The notes under the pieces: generated by a model | Database searches by the model: none | The model's input: the letters and a program-made list of their open reading frames with translations, nothing else | What the model was told of the DNA's origin: nothing | Origin: Myxococcus stipitatus | Lineage (GTDB): Bacteria; Myxococcota; Myxococcia; Myxococcales; Myxococcaceae | Assembly: GCF_021412625.1 (NCBI RefSeq) | Contig: NZ_JAKCFI010000010.1 | Location: 248,001 to 312,000, forward strand | Length of the DNA: 64,000 nucleotides | Direction of reading: 5' to 3' | Made by a program: the position numbers and the translations under genes | In this document: positions 35,697 to 44,278 of the stretch, one piece after another | Layout: every line of letters begins with the position of its first letter | How positions within the stretch are numbered: position 1 is the first letter of the stretch

Positions 35697-38209
35697 GCAC
35701 GAGGCAATACAGCGAGGCGTCGCTGCGCGCCTTCATCGAACCCTTCCACAACCCCGTGCTCGCGGTGGTGGCGGGACGGGTCTTCGCGGCGAACGACGGG
35801 TACCTCGCGCTGGTGGGGTTGCCCCGCGAGCGCGTGGAGGGTCGTCCGGTCATGGACTTCGTCCAGCCGGAGGAGCGCAGCCGGCTCGCCGAGCGCTACG
35901 AGCGGGTCGGAGCGGGTGCCCCGCTGGAGGCCGTGACCCAGGTCTACCAGGTGCCCCACGCGGGGGGCGGCTCGAGGGAAGTGGCCCTCTACGCGTCCCT
36001 GCTGCCGTTGGAGGATGGGCGCCGGGCGCTGCTGCTCAACCTGTTGCCGCTGACGGAGCGGCCGCCGGAGCTGTCCATGGCCGAGCGGCTGGTGGAGACG
36101 TCCGCCAACCTGGTCTCCGCGCACTCCGAGGACGCCGTGCGCCGCGTGGCGCTCAAGGGGCTGGAGGCCGCGGGCTTCCGGGTGCGGCTGCTGCGGTGGG
36201 ATGGCGCGCGGCTGCTGCCGCTCGACGGTGGGGCGTCCCCCGAGGACATCCACCTGGGGTTGGAGGCGCTGTCGGACGGCAGGCCCGTCTTCGGCGGCGC
36301 GGGGAGCGCCGCGCCGTCGCATGTCTACATCCCCGTGGGCGGCCCCCAGGTGGAGGTGCTGCGCATGGAGGGGCCGTGGGTGGCGCCTCGCCACGGCTCG
36401 GTGCTGACGCTCTTCGCGAAGGTGGTGGGCGCGGCGCTCGCGGACGCGCGCGTGCAGGCGGACGGCGCGCGCAGCCGCTGGGAGGTGGGCGCGGTGGCGG
36501 AGATGGCGCGCTTCGTGGCGCGGCCGATACCGCCCACGCCCGAGGACTTCCTGGCGCGCGTGGCGGAGCTGCTGCTCGCCGAGGCCGCGGTGCTGCACCT
36601 GACGCAGGGCGCGGAGGGGCCCTTGTCGCTGGCGGCGCACGTGGGGCTCGTGGAGGCCGTGGGGCGGGACGGGGACGTGGAGCGGCTGGGCGCGGTGATG
36701 GCGCGCACGGTGCCGGACGCGCTCGACGGGGAGCTGTCCTCGGCGGAGCAGGCGCGCGCGCTGCGCGAGGCGTCCGCGGACCGGCTGGGCAGCGGGGCGG
36801 TGGTGCGGCTGGCGCGGGGTGGGGAGGTGCGGGGCGTGCTGCAGGTGCTGCGCGCGCCGGACCGGCCCTTCGACGCGCGGGACATCCGGCTGCTGGGCAC
36901 GCTGGCGGAGCTGCTGGTGACGCTGCTCGAGCAGCGGCGGCTGCGCTCGGAGGCCGCGCGCCAGCTCACCGAGACGCGCCTCCTGCTGGACCTGGCGCGC
37001 ACCACGTCGGGCGTGCTGGAGACCTCCAGCATCCTCGACGTGGCGTCCGACTTCCTCGTCCACCTGCTGGACGTGTCCAACTGCTACATCATGCTGTACG
37101 ACGAGGGCGCCAAGGCGCTGCGCGGCGCGGCCGCGTCGGCGGCGCACCGGGACTTCTTCCGCACGGTGGTGCTGTCGCTGAGCAGCGACAGCGTGGCGGC
37201 GCGCGCGGCGCGGGAGCGCAGGCCCGTGGCCATCGAGGACGTGGAGTCGTCCGGAGGTGGCTTCAACGCGCAGCTCGCCCAGCGCTTCGGGGAGAAGGCG
37301 CTGCTGGCGCTGCCGCTCACCTCGCGCGAGGAGCTCATCGGCGTGGTGCTGCTGGACGACACGCGGCGCGCCCGCGCCTTCGGCCCGGAGCTCATCGAGC
37401 TGGCCGAGGCGACGTGCGGACAGCTGGCGCTGTCCATCGCCAACGCGCGGCTGTACGAGTCGCTGTGGGCCAGCTACGCGGAGCTGGCGGCCACGCGCGC
37501 GGAGATGGTGAAGCGCGAGCGGCTGGCCGCGCTGGGCGAGCTGTCCGCCATCGTCGCCCACGAGGTGCGCAATCCGCTGGGCGTCATCTTCAACGCGGTG
37601 GCCTCGCTGCGGCGGCTGCTGGAGCCGAGCGGCGACGCGGGCATGTTGCTGGACATCCTGGGCGAGGAGAGCGACCGTCTCAACCGCATGGTGGGGGACC
37701 TGCTCGACTACACGCGTCCCAGGGACCCGGTGCTCCAGCACGAGGACCTGGGGCGGGTGCTCCAGGATTCGCTGGAGGCGGCGCGCGCGCAGGGCGGCGG
37801 CTCCGAGCGCACCGTCCTCATCAAGTCGGAGGTGGAGCCGGGCCTGCCCCCGGTGCCCATGGACCGCCGGCTCATCCGCCAGGCGCTGGTCAACGTCGCC
37901 GTCAACGCCATCCAGTCCATGCCGCAGGGGGGGCTGGTGCAGGTCCGCGCCCGCAGGGAGGCGCACGCGGGCCGCGAGCAGCTGCGCATCGACGTGGCGG
38001 ACCAGGGGCCGGGGATTCCCGCCGAGCTGCTCCACCGCGTCTTCGAACCCTTCTTCACCACCAAGGCCCAGGGCACGGGCCTGGGCCTGGCCGTCGTGAA
38101 ACGCATCCTGGAGGAGCACCGCGGTGAAATCGCCGTGGACAGCATTCCCGGACGCGGTACTACCTTCACCTTCCGGCTGCCCCTCTCACAGCCCCCGTCC
38201 TTCCCATGA
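35693..38209 (+). CDS. pxrK: Sensor histidine kinase, PAS plus GAF domains (PxrK-type)
   Basis: 838 aa, no signal or membrane segments, so cytosolic. Layout: PAS domain ~15-125 (NPVLAVVAGRVFAANDGYLA), a degenerate middle region ~130-270, GAF-like domains ~275-415 and ~430-585, then HisKA with phospho-acceptor His623 in IVAHEVRNPLGV and an HATPase with N box VNVAVNAIQSM, G1 DQGPGIP and G2 GTGLGLAVVKRI. It is translationally coupled to selB upstream and to the NtrC-type regulator downstream. Position directly before the regulator and the pxr-like sRNA matches M. xanthus PxrK, a positive regulator of Pxr. Signal unknown. Confidence 0.88.
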   Translation: MSTRQYSEASLRAFIEPFHNPVLAVVAGRVFAANDGYLALVGLPRERVEGRPVMDFVQPEERSRLAERYERVGAGAPLEAVTQVYQVPHAGGGSREVALYASLLPLEDGRRALLLNLLPLTERPPELSMAERLVETSANLVSAHSEDAVRRVALKGLEAAGFRVRLLRWDGARLLPLDGGASPEDIHLGLEALSDGRPVFGGAGSAAPSHVYIPVGGPQVEVLRMEGPWVAPRHGSVLTLFAKVVGAALADARVQADGARSRWEVGAVAEMARFVARPIPPTPEDFLARVAELLLAEAAVLHLTQGAEGPLSLAAHVGLVEAVGRDGDVERLGAVMARTVPDALDGELSSAEQARALREASADRLGSGAVVRLARGGEVRGVLQVLRAPDRPFDARDIRLLGTLAELLVTLLEQRRLRSEAARQLTETRLLLDLARTTSGVLETSSILDVASDFLVHLLDVSNCYIMLYDEGAKALRGAAASAAHRDFFRTVVLSLSSDSVAARAARERRPVAIEDVESSGGGFNAQLAQRFGEKALLALPLTSREELIGVVLLDDTRRARAFGPELIELAEATCGQLALSIANARLYESLWASYAELAATRAEMVKRERLAALGELSAIVAHEVRNPLGVIFNAVASLRRLLEPSGDAGMLLDILGEESDRLNRMVGDLLDYTRPRDPVLQHEDLGRVLQDSLEAARAQGGGSERTVLIKSEVEPGLPPVPMDRRLIRQALVNVAVNAIQSMPQGGLVQVRARREAHAGREQLRIDVADQGPGIPAELLHRVFEPFFTTKAQGTGLGLAVVKRILEEHRGEIAVDSIPGRGTTFTFRLPLSQPPSFP

Positions 38210-39651
38210 CCGACGCGAACACCCCGCCGTCCCGTGGACGCATCCTCGTGGTGGACGACCAGCGCAACATGCGCGCCACCACCGCGCTGCTCCTGCGCGC
38301 CGAGCAGTACACCGTCTTCGAGGCCGCCACCGGCGAGGAGGCCCTGGCGCACCTGGCGGGCGGCAGCATGGACCTGTTGCTGACCGACCTGAAGATGGAG
38401 CCCATGGACGGGCTGACGCTCCTGCGGCGCGCGCTGGAGGTCGCCCCCCGGCTCCAGGTCATCATGATGACGGCCTTCGGCTCCATCGAGAGCGCGGTGG
38501 AGGCCATGCGCCTGGGCGCGTACGACTACGTCACCAAGCCCTTCAAGGAGAGCGAGCTGCGCTACCGCGTGGAGCGCGCATTGGAGCGGGCGCGCCTGCT
38601 GCGCGACGTGGACAACCTCGCCACGGACTTCAACCAGCGCCACGGCCTGTCCGCGCTGGTGGGCCGCAGCGCGGCCATGCGCGACCTCACCACGCGGCTG
38701 ATGCGCGTGGCCCAGTCGGACGCCACCGTCCTCATCCAGGGGGAGAGCGGCACGGGCAAGGAGCTGGTGGCGCGGGCGCTGCACGCGCACAGCCGCCGCA
38801 AGGGGCGCTCCTTCGTGCCCGTCAACTGCGCGGCCATCAGCGAGACGCTGCTGGAGAGCGAGCTGTTCGGTCACGCCAAGGGGGCCTTCACCGGCGCGGT
38901 GAAGGCGCGCAGGGGCCTCTTCGAGGAGGCCGACGGAGGCACCCTCTTCATCGACGAGGTGACGGAGACCAGCCCCACCTTCCAGTCGAAGCTGCTGCGC
39001 GCCCTCCAGGAGGGCGAGGTGCGCCGCGTGGGCGAGTCCACCGCGCTGCGCGTGGACGTGCGCACCGTGGCCGCCACCAACCGCGACATCGAGCTGGAGG
39101 TGCGGGAGAAGCGCTTCCGCCAGGACCTCTACTACCGCCTCAACGTGGTGACGCTGCGGGTGCCGCCCCTGCGCGAGCGCTTGGAGGACGTCCCCGCGCT
39201 GGCGGAGCACTTCCTGGAGCGCGCCAACGCCCGCAGCCCCAACCCCAAGCGCCTGTCGGCCTCGGCCGTGACCCACCTGATGGGCTACACCTTCCCCGGC
39301 AACGTGCGCGAGCTGGAGAACCTGGTGGAGCAGGCGGCCGCCCTCGCGGAGGGCGACGAGCTGTTGCCCGAGGACTTTCCCCTGCGTCAGGCGCGCCTGG
39401 CGCCCGTGCAGGAGACCTCCAGCGTCTCGCCCCTGGATGGACAGGCCCTCTCGGGCGGCGGCGCCAGCACCGGACCGACCCTGGCCCAGGTGGTGGAGGA
39501 GGCCGAGCGCCGCGCCATCGCCCAGTCCCTGGAGCGCCACGGCGTGGACCTGGCCCGCGTCGCGGATGAGCTGGGCGTCTCGTCCACCACCCTGTGGCGG
39601 AAGATGAAGCGCCTCAACCTGCGCCCCCCCAGCGAGGCCTCCCGCGAGTAG
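38206..39651 (+). CDS. pxrR: Sigma-54-dependent response regulator, NtrC family (PxrR-type)
   Basis: 481 aa. Receiver domain with acidic pocket D17-D18 and phospho-acceptor Asp61 (LLLTDLKMEPMDG). AAA+ domain with Walker A GESGTGKE near 178, sigma-54 contact loop GAFTGA at 226-231, and Walker B GGTLFIDEV. C-terminal Fis-type HTH VADELGVSSTTLWRKMKRL. It should be phosphorylated by the coupled kinase and activate a sigma-54 promoter; a near-perfect one lies 212 nt past its stop. Gene order regulator, sRNA, GNAT matches M. xanthus pxrR. Confidence 0.92.
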   Translation: MTDANTPPSRGRILVVDDQRNMRATTALLLRAEQYTVFEAATGEEALAHLAGGSMDLLLTDLKMEPMDGLTLLRRALEVAPRLQVIMMTAFGSIESAVEAMRLGAYDYVTKPFKESELRYRVERALERARLLRDVDNLATDFNQRHGLSALVGRSAAMRDLTTRLMRVAQSDATVLIQGESGTGKELVARALHAHSRRKGRSFVPVNCAAISETLLESELFGHAKGAFTGAVKARRGLFEEADGGTLFIDEVTETSPTFQSKLLRALQEGEVRRVGESTALRVDVRTVAATNRDIELEVREKRFRQDLYYRLNVVTLRVPPLRERLEDVPALAEHFLERANARSPNPKRLSASAVTHLMGYTFPGNVRELENLVEQAAALAEGDELLPEDFPLRQARLAPVQETSSVSPLDGQALSGGGASTGPTLAQVVEEAERRAIAQSLERHGVDLARVADELGVSSTTLWRKMKRLNLRPPSEASRE

Positions 39652-39734
39652 GGGGAGGCACGCCGTGGAACTTTCCCGTCCGTTCGAATTCAGAACCGAA
39701 ATCGGGGCGGTTCACCGATGAAAAACCCAATCGG

Positions 39735-39785
39735 CTGAAATCGTTACCTTTTTTCAGTTCTGCAAGGCGATTTCAGGCATGAAAT
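39735..39785 (+). promoter_or_regulatory. Inverted-repeat array, candidate enhancer for the NtrC-type regulator
   Basis: CTGAAATCG (39735-39743) and CGATTTCAG (39768-39776) are a perfect 9-bp inverted repeat. The core TTTCAG recurs at 39752-39757, and ATTTCA-GGCA-TGAAAT spans 39770-39785. The sites lie about 105-155 nt upstream of the predicted sRNA start, the usual enhancer distance. The tract is locally AT-rich, unlike its surroundings. Function is inferred. Confidence 0.5.
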
Positions 39786-39862
39786 GCAGTCCGGCCGGCA
39801 AGCACGACCCCGTGGCGGCTCTAAGTACTTGAGAAAACTAGGTTTTGTCCGGACGAAGACAC

Positions 39863-39879
39863 TGGCACGGCGACTGCTA
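39863..39879 (+). promoter_or_regulatory. Sigma-54 (-24/-12) promoter of the pxr-like sRNA
   Basis: TGGCACGGCGACTGCTA: GG at 39864-39865, exactly ten bases, GC at 39876-39877. It agrees with the TGGCAC-N5-TTGC consensus except one T in the -12 box. The start is predicted near 39889. The upstream neighbour encodes a sigma-54 activator. Confidence 0.85.
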
Positions 39880-39888
39880 AAGAAATCC

Positions 39889-40010
39889 ACGGGACACATC
39901 GAAGCGAGGCTGAAGGCGGTTCCCCCCCACCCCTTCAGCACTTCCGGTGAGTCACCTTCAGAAGACCCGCGGCCCGGTGCTCCTCACGGAGCGCTGGGCC
40001 GCCTTCTTTT
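39889..40010 (+). ncRNA. pxr: Pxr-like small RNA (developmental repressor sRNA)
   Basis: Predicted ~122-nt transcript with three stem-loops. SL1: GCTGAAGG (39909-39916) pairs with CCTTCAGC (39932-39939), its loop holding seven consecutive C (39922-39928). SL2: GGTG-AGT-CACC (39946-39956). SL3: a 15-bp terminator stem (39969-40002). No credible reading frame. In M. xanthus, Pxr is a sigma-54-dependent sRNA that blocks fruiting-body development while nutrients are abundant. As I recall, the evolved PX strain carries a change within a run of seven C in SL1. It lies between the NtrC-like regulator and GNAT genes there, exactly as here. Start estimated from the promoter. Confidence 0.85.
39969..40010 (+). 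terminator. Rho-independent terminator of the pxr-like sRNA
   Basis: GCGGCCC (39969-39975) pairs with GGGCCGC (39996-40002), continued by eight more pairs including two G-U, closed by loop TCAC (39984-39987) and followed by CTTCTTTT ending at 40010. Confidence 0.85.
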
Positions 40011-40060
40011 GGGCCCTTGAAGTCCGAGCCGCTGGGTGTCCCCCACGGTAGCCTTCGCTC

Positions 40061-40900
40061 ATGAAGGACGAAGTGCGACAGGGGCCCTGGCGGCTGCGCG
40101 CCGCGCGGGTGGACGACCTCGCGGCCTTCTCGCGGCTGTTCACGGAGCTGGGGGTGGATGAGCCACCGCCCGACCTGGCGCAGTGGGAGCGCGAGCTGGC
40201 GGCCCGGACGTGGATGGTGGACGGGCCGGGTGGGGTGGCGGGCTACACGACGACGGACGTGCTGGGGGCGCTGGGGTACGTGCAGCAGCTCGTCATGGAT
40301 GCGTCCGCGCGGCGGCGGGGCCTGGGGCGGTGGGTGATGCGCCAGGTGGCGGAGGACTTCCGCGCGCGCGGCTGCCGTGAGTGGACGCTCAACGTGAAGC
40401 GGGACAACGCCGCCGCGCTCGCGCTCTATGCCTCGCTGGGACTGCGGCCCTCGCGGCAGGCGGTGAACCTGGGGGTGACGCGGCGGCAGGTGGAGACGCT
40501 TCCGCCCGCTCCCGCCGGAGTCTCGGTGGTGCCCGCGGTGGAGGCGGACTGGCCCTCGCTGACGGAGTCCTTCGGGCTGCTGCCGGGGAAGCTCGCGCGC
40601 TTCGCGACGCTCGACTCGCACCGGCTGCTGCGGTTGTCCCGCGCGAACGGAGGCGAGGTGCTGGGGATGATGGACGTGCGAGTCCCCTCCGCGGTGCTGT
40701 TCCCCTTCTTCGCGGTGTCCGCGGGACACGCGCGCGCGCTGCTGGAGCAGGCCTTCGCGCTGCTCGGCGACGCCCGTGACGCGGTGGGCGTGGTGGTGAC
40801 GGACGACGCGGCGCTGGAGCGGCGGCTGCGCGAGGCGGGCGCGGTGGCGCGGCTCGAGACGTTCGAGCTGCGCGGGCCGCTGCCCGAGCCCGTGCCTTGA
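40061..40900 (+). CDS. GNAT-family N-acetyltransferase
   Basis: 279 aa. N-terminal GNAT domain ~10-140: LGYVQQLVMDASARRRGLGR with the acetyl-CoA loop RRRGLGRWV, then LNVKRDNAAALALYASLGLR. The second half (~155-279) looks like a degenerate second GNAT fold lacking the loop. Substrate unknown. It is the gene immediately downstream of pxr in M. xanthus as well. No Shine-Dalgarno; a TAGCCT hexamer ends six bases before the ATG. Weak read-through from the sRNA is also possible. Confidence 0.82.
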   Translation: MKDEVRQGPWRLRAARVDDLAAFSRLFTELGVDEPPPDLAQWERELAARTWMVDGPGGVAGYTTTDVLGALGYVQQLVMDASARRRGLGRWVMRQVAEDFRARGCREWTLNVKRDNAAALALYASLGLRPSRQAVNLGVTRRQVETLPPAPAGVSVVPAVEADWPSLTESFGLLPGKLARFATLDSHRLLRLSRANGGEVLGMMDVRVPSAVLFPFFAVSAGHARALLEQAFALLGDARDAVGVVVTDDAALERRLREAGAVARLETFELRGPLPEPVP

Positions 40901-40907
40901 AACACGA

Positions 40908-40938
40908 CGCCCGCCCGAGCGCGAGGCCGGGGCGGGCG
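40908..40938. terminator. Bidirectional hairpin between the GNAT gene and nuoN
   Basis: CGCCCGCCC (40908-40916) pairs with GGGCGGGCG (40930-40938), a 9-bp GC stem between two convergent stops. No clear U-tract on either strand. Confidence 0.5.
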
Positions 40939-40971
40939 AGGTGACTCACGGGGCTCGTCGCCCCGACGGGG

Positions 40972-42531
40972 CTACAGGCCGAAGATGCGGCTGGCCTGCT
41001 GCAGCCACGTGGTGATGGGGCCGGGGAGGATGCCCAGCACCACGACGGCGGCGGTGGAGAGCACCAGCGTGAGCTCGGTGGACCAGCTGCGCTCGAGCGT
41101 CTGGGCGCCCTCGGGCACCGGACGCATGAACATGTAGACCACCACGCGCAGGTAGTAATAGACGCCCGCCGCGCTCGACAGCACGCCCACGACGGCCAGA
41201 CCGACGAGGCCCGAGTCCACCGCGCTCTGGAAGATGAGCAGCTTGCTCATGAAGCCGATGGTGGGGGGAATCCCGCCCAGCGACAGCATGAACGCGGCCA
41301 TGGCCACCGCCCAACCCGGACGGCGCTGCGCCAGCCCGCTGAAGCGCTCCAGGTCCCACGCGGTTCCCTTCTCCTCGTCCTCGCGGCGCTCCAGCGCGGA
41401 CACCATGGCGAAGGCGCCCACCGCGCTGAACGTGTACGCCAGCAGGTAGAAGAGGATGCCGCGCAGGGCCTGCGCGCGCGCCAGGTCCACCGGCGTGCCG
41501 CCCGTCAGCTCGGACGGGCCGAGCAGGCGGAACTGCTCGCCCGGGCCGGTGACGAACAGCGCCGCCACGCCCACCAGCAGGTAGCCGGCGTGCGCGATGG
41601 ACGAGTACGCCAGCATGCGCTTCACGTTGCGCTGCGGAATCGCCAGCAGGTTGCCCGCCACCATGGTGAGGAAGGCCAGCACGGAGAAGAGCACCAGCGG
41701 CAGGTGCGGGTCGATGCCCTTGCCCAGCGTGAGGAACACGCGCACCAGCGCCGCGAAGGCCGCGGCCTTCACGCCCGCGCTCATCAGCGCCGTCACCGGC
41801 GTGGGGGCGCCCTCGTACACGTCCGGCGTCCACATGTGGAACGGCACCGCCGCGACCTTGAAGGCGAAGCCAGCGCCCACCAGGATGAGGCCCGCGTAGA
41901 CCAGCAGCGGCTGCGCCGCGAGCGCGCCCGACAGCGGGCCCACCATGTCCGTCAGCTTCGTCGTGCCCGTGGCGCCGTACAGCAGCGCGGCGCCGTACAG
42001 CAGCACCGCCGACGAGAACGCGCCCAGGATGAAGTACTTGAAGCCCGCCTCGCTCGGCCGCGTGCCGCGCCGCAGGTACGACGTCAGCGCGTAGGTGGCG
42101 ATGGAGAGGACCTCCAGGTTGACGAAGAGGGTGATGAGCTCGTTCGACATGGCCAGCAGGCTCATGCCCGCCGCGGCGAACAGCATCAGCGCGTAGAACT
42201 CGCCGCGCTCCGCGCCGCGCTTGCGCAGGAAGCTCACGGAGCTGAGCGCCGCCAGCCCCAGGCCCACGCACACCACGAAGGTGAGGAAGCTGGAGAAGGG
42301 GTCCAGCACGCCGAAGCCGAGGAACACCTCCTGCGCCGGCTCGAACATGGCCGTCAGCGCCGCGATGCCGGCCGCCACCGCCGTTACCACGGTGAGCACG
42401 GCCTGGTAGGCGCGCGACGAGGTGGCGCCGAGGAACACCTCCGACAGCAGCAGGATGGAGGCGCCCACCACCATGATGATGGCGGGAATCAGCGGGAGGA
42501 AGTCTGCCAGGGTGAGGTTGGGCAGGTTCAT
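40972..42531 (-). CDS. nuoN: NADH-quinone oxidoreductase subunit N
   Basis: 519 aa polytopic antiporter-like subunit of complex I with about 14 membrane segments. Diagnostic segments: AAVPFHMWTPDVYEGAPTPV and NVKRMLAYSSIAHAGYLLVG, carrying the conserved proton-channel lysine and histidine. Last gene of the nuoEFJKLMN operon, 19 nt after nuoM, followed by a hairpin. Confidence 0.94.
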   Translation of the reverse strand: MNLPNLTLADFLPLIPAIIMVVGASILLLSEVFLGATSSRAYQAVLTVVTAVAAGIAALTAMFEPAQEVFLGFGVLDPFSSFLTFVVCVGLGLAALSSVSFLRKRGAERGEFYALMLFAAAGMSLLAMSNELITLFVNLEVLSIATYALTSYLRRGTRPSEAGFKYFILGAFSSAVLLYGAALLYGATGTTKLTDMVGPLSGALAAQPLLVYAGLILVGAGFAFKVAAVPFHMWTPDVYEGAPTPVTALMSAGVKAAAFAALVRVFLTLGKGIDPHLPLVLFSVLAFLTMVAGNLLAIPQRNVKRMLAYSSIAHAGYLLVGVAALFVTGPGEQFRLLGPSELTGGTPVDLARAQALRGILFYLLAYTFSAVGAFAMVSALERREDEEKGTAWDLERFSGLAQRRPGWAVAMAAFMLSLGGIPPTIGFMSKLLIFQSAVDSGLVGLAVVGVLSSAAGVYYYLRVVVYMFMRPVPEGAQTLERSWSTELTLVLSTAAVVVLGILPGPITTWLQQASRIFGL

Positions 42532-42550
42532 GGTCGGAAGCTCTGGCGGC

Positions 42551-44278
42551 CTACTGCCGCGGCGAGGGGACGTCGCGGGCGGCGAGAGGGGTGGGCGCCT
42601 GGGGCGCGGCCGCGGTGGGGCTGGAGGGCAGCGACATCACCTCCACGCGCACCTGCTCGGCCTGGGGGGCACCGGGGATGCCCACGCGAGCGCGGGCGAT
42701 GAAGCGGTCGGTCGACGGCGTCAGCCGCTCCAGGAAGGGCTGCGGCATCAGGCCCATCACGCCCACCAGGGCGATGAAGGGCAGCACGGTGAGCGTCTCC
42801 CGCAGGCCGATGTCGCGCAGGTGCTGGTTCTCCCGGTGCGTCAGGCTGCCGAAGAACACCTTCTGCACCATCCACAGCATGTAGGCCGCGCCCAGGATGA
42901 CGCCCAGCGTGGCGAACGCGCCGAACACCATCGTCAGGTGCGGGTTGCCCGCCGCCGCGCCCAGGTCGCTCTTGAACGTGCCCAGCAGGACCAGGAACTC
43001 ACCGATGAAGCCGTTGGTGCCCGGCACCGCCACCGACGAGAAGGTGATGATGACGAAGAACGCGGTGAACACCGGCATCACCTTGGCGATGCCGCCGAAG
43101 TCCGCCATCAGGCGCGAGTGGCGCCGCTCGTACAGGAAGCCGAACAGGAGGAACAGCGCGCCCGTGGACACGCCGTGGTTGAGCATCTGGTACGCGCTGC
43201 CCGTGGCGCCCTCGGCCGTCACCGCCAGCATGCCCAGCATGCAGTAGCCCAGGTGGCTGACGGACGAGTACGCGATGAGCTTCTTGATGTCCCGCTGCGC
43301 CAGGCACATCAGCGCGCCGTACACGATGCCGATGACCGACAGCGTGGCCAGGAACGGGCGCGCCTGCTGCGCCGCCACCGGGAAGAACGGAATCGCGTAG
43401 CGCCAGAAGCCGAACGTGCCCATCTTCAGCATGACGCCGGCCAGGATCATGGAGCCGGCCACCGGCGCCTGGACGTGCGCGTCCGGCAACCAGGTGTGCA
43501 CCGGCCACATGGGCACCTTGATGGCGAACGCGAGCGCGAACGCCGCGAACATCCACGGCCCGTACGTGTAGAGCGTCCCCGCCAATCCCGTCAGCGACGC
43601 GCACGCGCCCTCGGGGCCCACGCGGCAGGCGTTGAGCTGCCGGTTGGCCTCCAGGAGGCCGTTGTACATGCTCGCGTAGTCGAACGAGCGCGCGCCCGCC
43701 GGAGCGCTGATGAAGTACACGGCGATGAGCGCCACCAGCATCAGCAGCGAGCCCACCAGCGTGTAGAGGAAGAACTTCACCGCCGCCATCTGGCGGTCCT
43801 CGGCGCCCCACACACCCACCATGAGGTACATGGGGATGAGCATGGCCTCGAAGAAGATGTAGAAGAGCAGCACGTCCAGCGACACCAGTGCGCCCAGCAT
43901 CGTCGTCTGGAGCACCAGCAGCGCCAGGTGGAACTCCTTGATGCGGTGGCTGATGTACGTGGTGGAGGCGAGCACCACCAGCGGGCCGAGGAACACGGTG
44001 AGCAGCAGCAGGCTCACCGCGAGGCCGTCGACGCCCAGGTGGTAGCTGAGCCCGAACTCCTTGAACCAGTGGACGCGGTACTCCAACTGGAACTCCGCGC
44101 CGCCCGGCTCGAAGCGCGTGTACGCCCACACGCCGACCACCAGGTCCACCAGCATGCCGATGAGCGTGACGGCGCGGATCTGCCCCGGCTCGCTGGCCGG
44201 CAGCATCAGCACCAGCGCCGCGAACACGAGCGGCAGGAAGACGACGAGGTTGAGCAGGTGGGTGTCGAAGAAGCTCAT
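42551..44278 (-). CDS. nuoM: NADH-quinone oxidoreductase subunit M
   Basis: 575 aa. Proton_antipo_M core with FLGPLVVLASTTYIS, FFEAMLIPMYLMVGVWGAED (conserved Glu), FAIKVPMWPVHTWLPDAHVQ and IKKLIAYSSVSHLGYCMLG. Proton-pumping membrane-arm subunit. An internal hydrophilic loop around LNACRVGPEGACAS has two Cys not typical of the family. The C-terminus is Ala/Pro-rich. ATG overlaps the nuoL stop (ATGA). Confidence 0.95.
   Translation of the reverse strand: MSFFDTHLLNLVVFLPLVFAALVLMLPASEPGQIRAVTLIGMLVDLVVGVWAYTRFEPGGAEFQLEYRVHWFKEFGLSYHLGVDGLAVSLLLLTVFLGPLVVLASTTYISHRIKEFHLALLVLQTTMLGALVSLDVLLFYIFFEAMLIPMYLMVGVWGAEDRQMAAVKFFLYTLVGSLLMLVALIAVYFISAPAGARSFDYASMYNGLLEANRQLNACRVGPEGACASLTGLAGTLYTYGPWMFAAFALAFAIKVPMWPVHTWLPDAHVQAPVAGSMILAGVMLKMGTFGFWRYAIPFFPVAAQQARPFLATLSVIGIVYGALMCLAQRDIKKLIAYSSVSHLGYCMLGMLAVTAEGATGSAYQMLNHGVSTGALFLLFGFLYERRHSRLMADFGGIAKVMPVFTAFFVIITFSSVAVPGTNGFIGEFLVLLGTFKSDLGAAAGNPHLTMVFGAFATLGVILGAAYMLWMVQKVFFGSLTHRENQHLRDIGLRETLTVLPFIALVGVMGLMPQPFLERLTPSTDRFIARARVGIPGAPQAEQVRVEVMSLPSSPTAAAPQAPTPLAARDVPSPRQ

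Noticed and set aside
34961-38119. A 1052-codon open frame antisense to selB and the sensor kinase
   Set aside because: Shadow of high-GC coding DNA; composition dominated by Arg, Gln, His and Val repeats, while the plus-strand frames have full family motifs.
39679-39699. GTTCGAATTC looked like a tRNA T-loop, raising the idea of a tRNA (possibly selC) near selB
   Set aside because: No acceptor or anticodon stems could be paired around it, and it is better seen as a near-palindrome TCCGTTC-N7-GAACCGA in the regulatory region.
39652-40060. Short peptide-coding frames within the sRNA region (for example a start near 39784)
   Set aside because: They cross the sigma-54 promoter, three stem-loops and the terminator and have no ribosome site; the RNA structure explains the region better.
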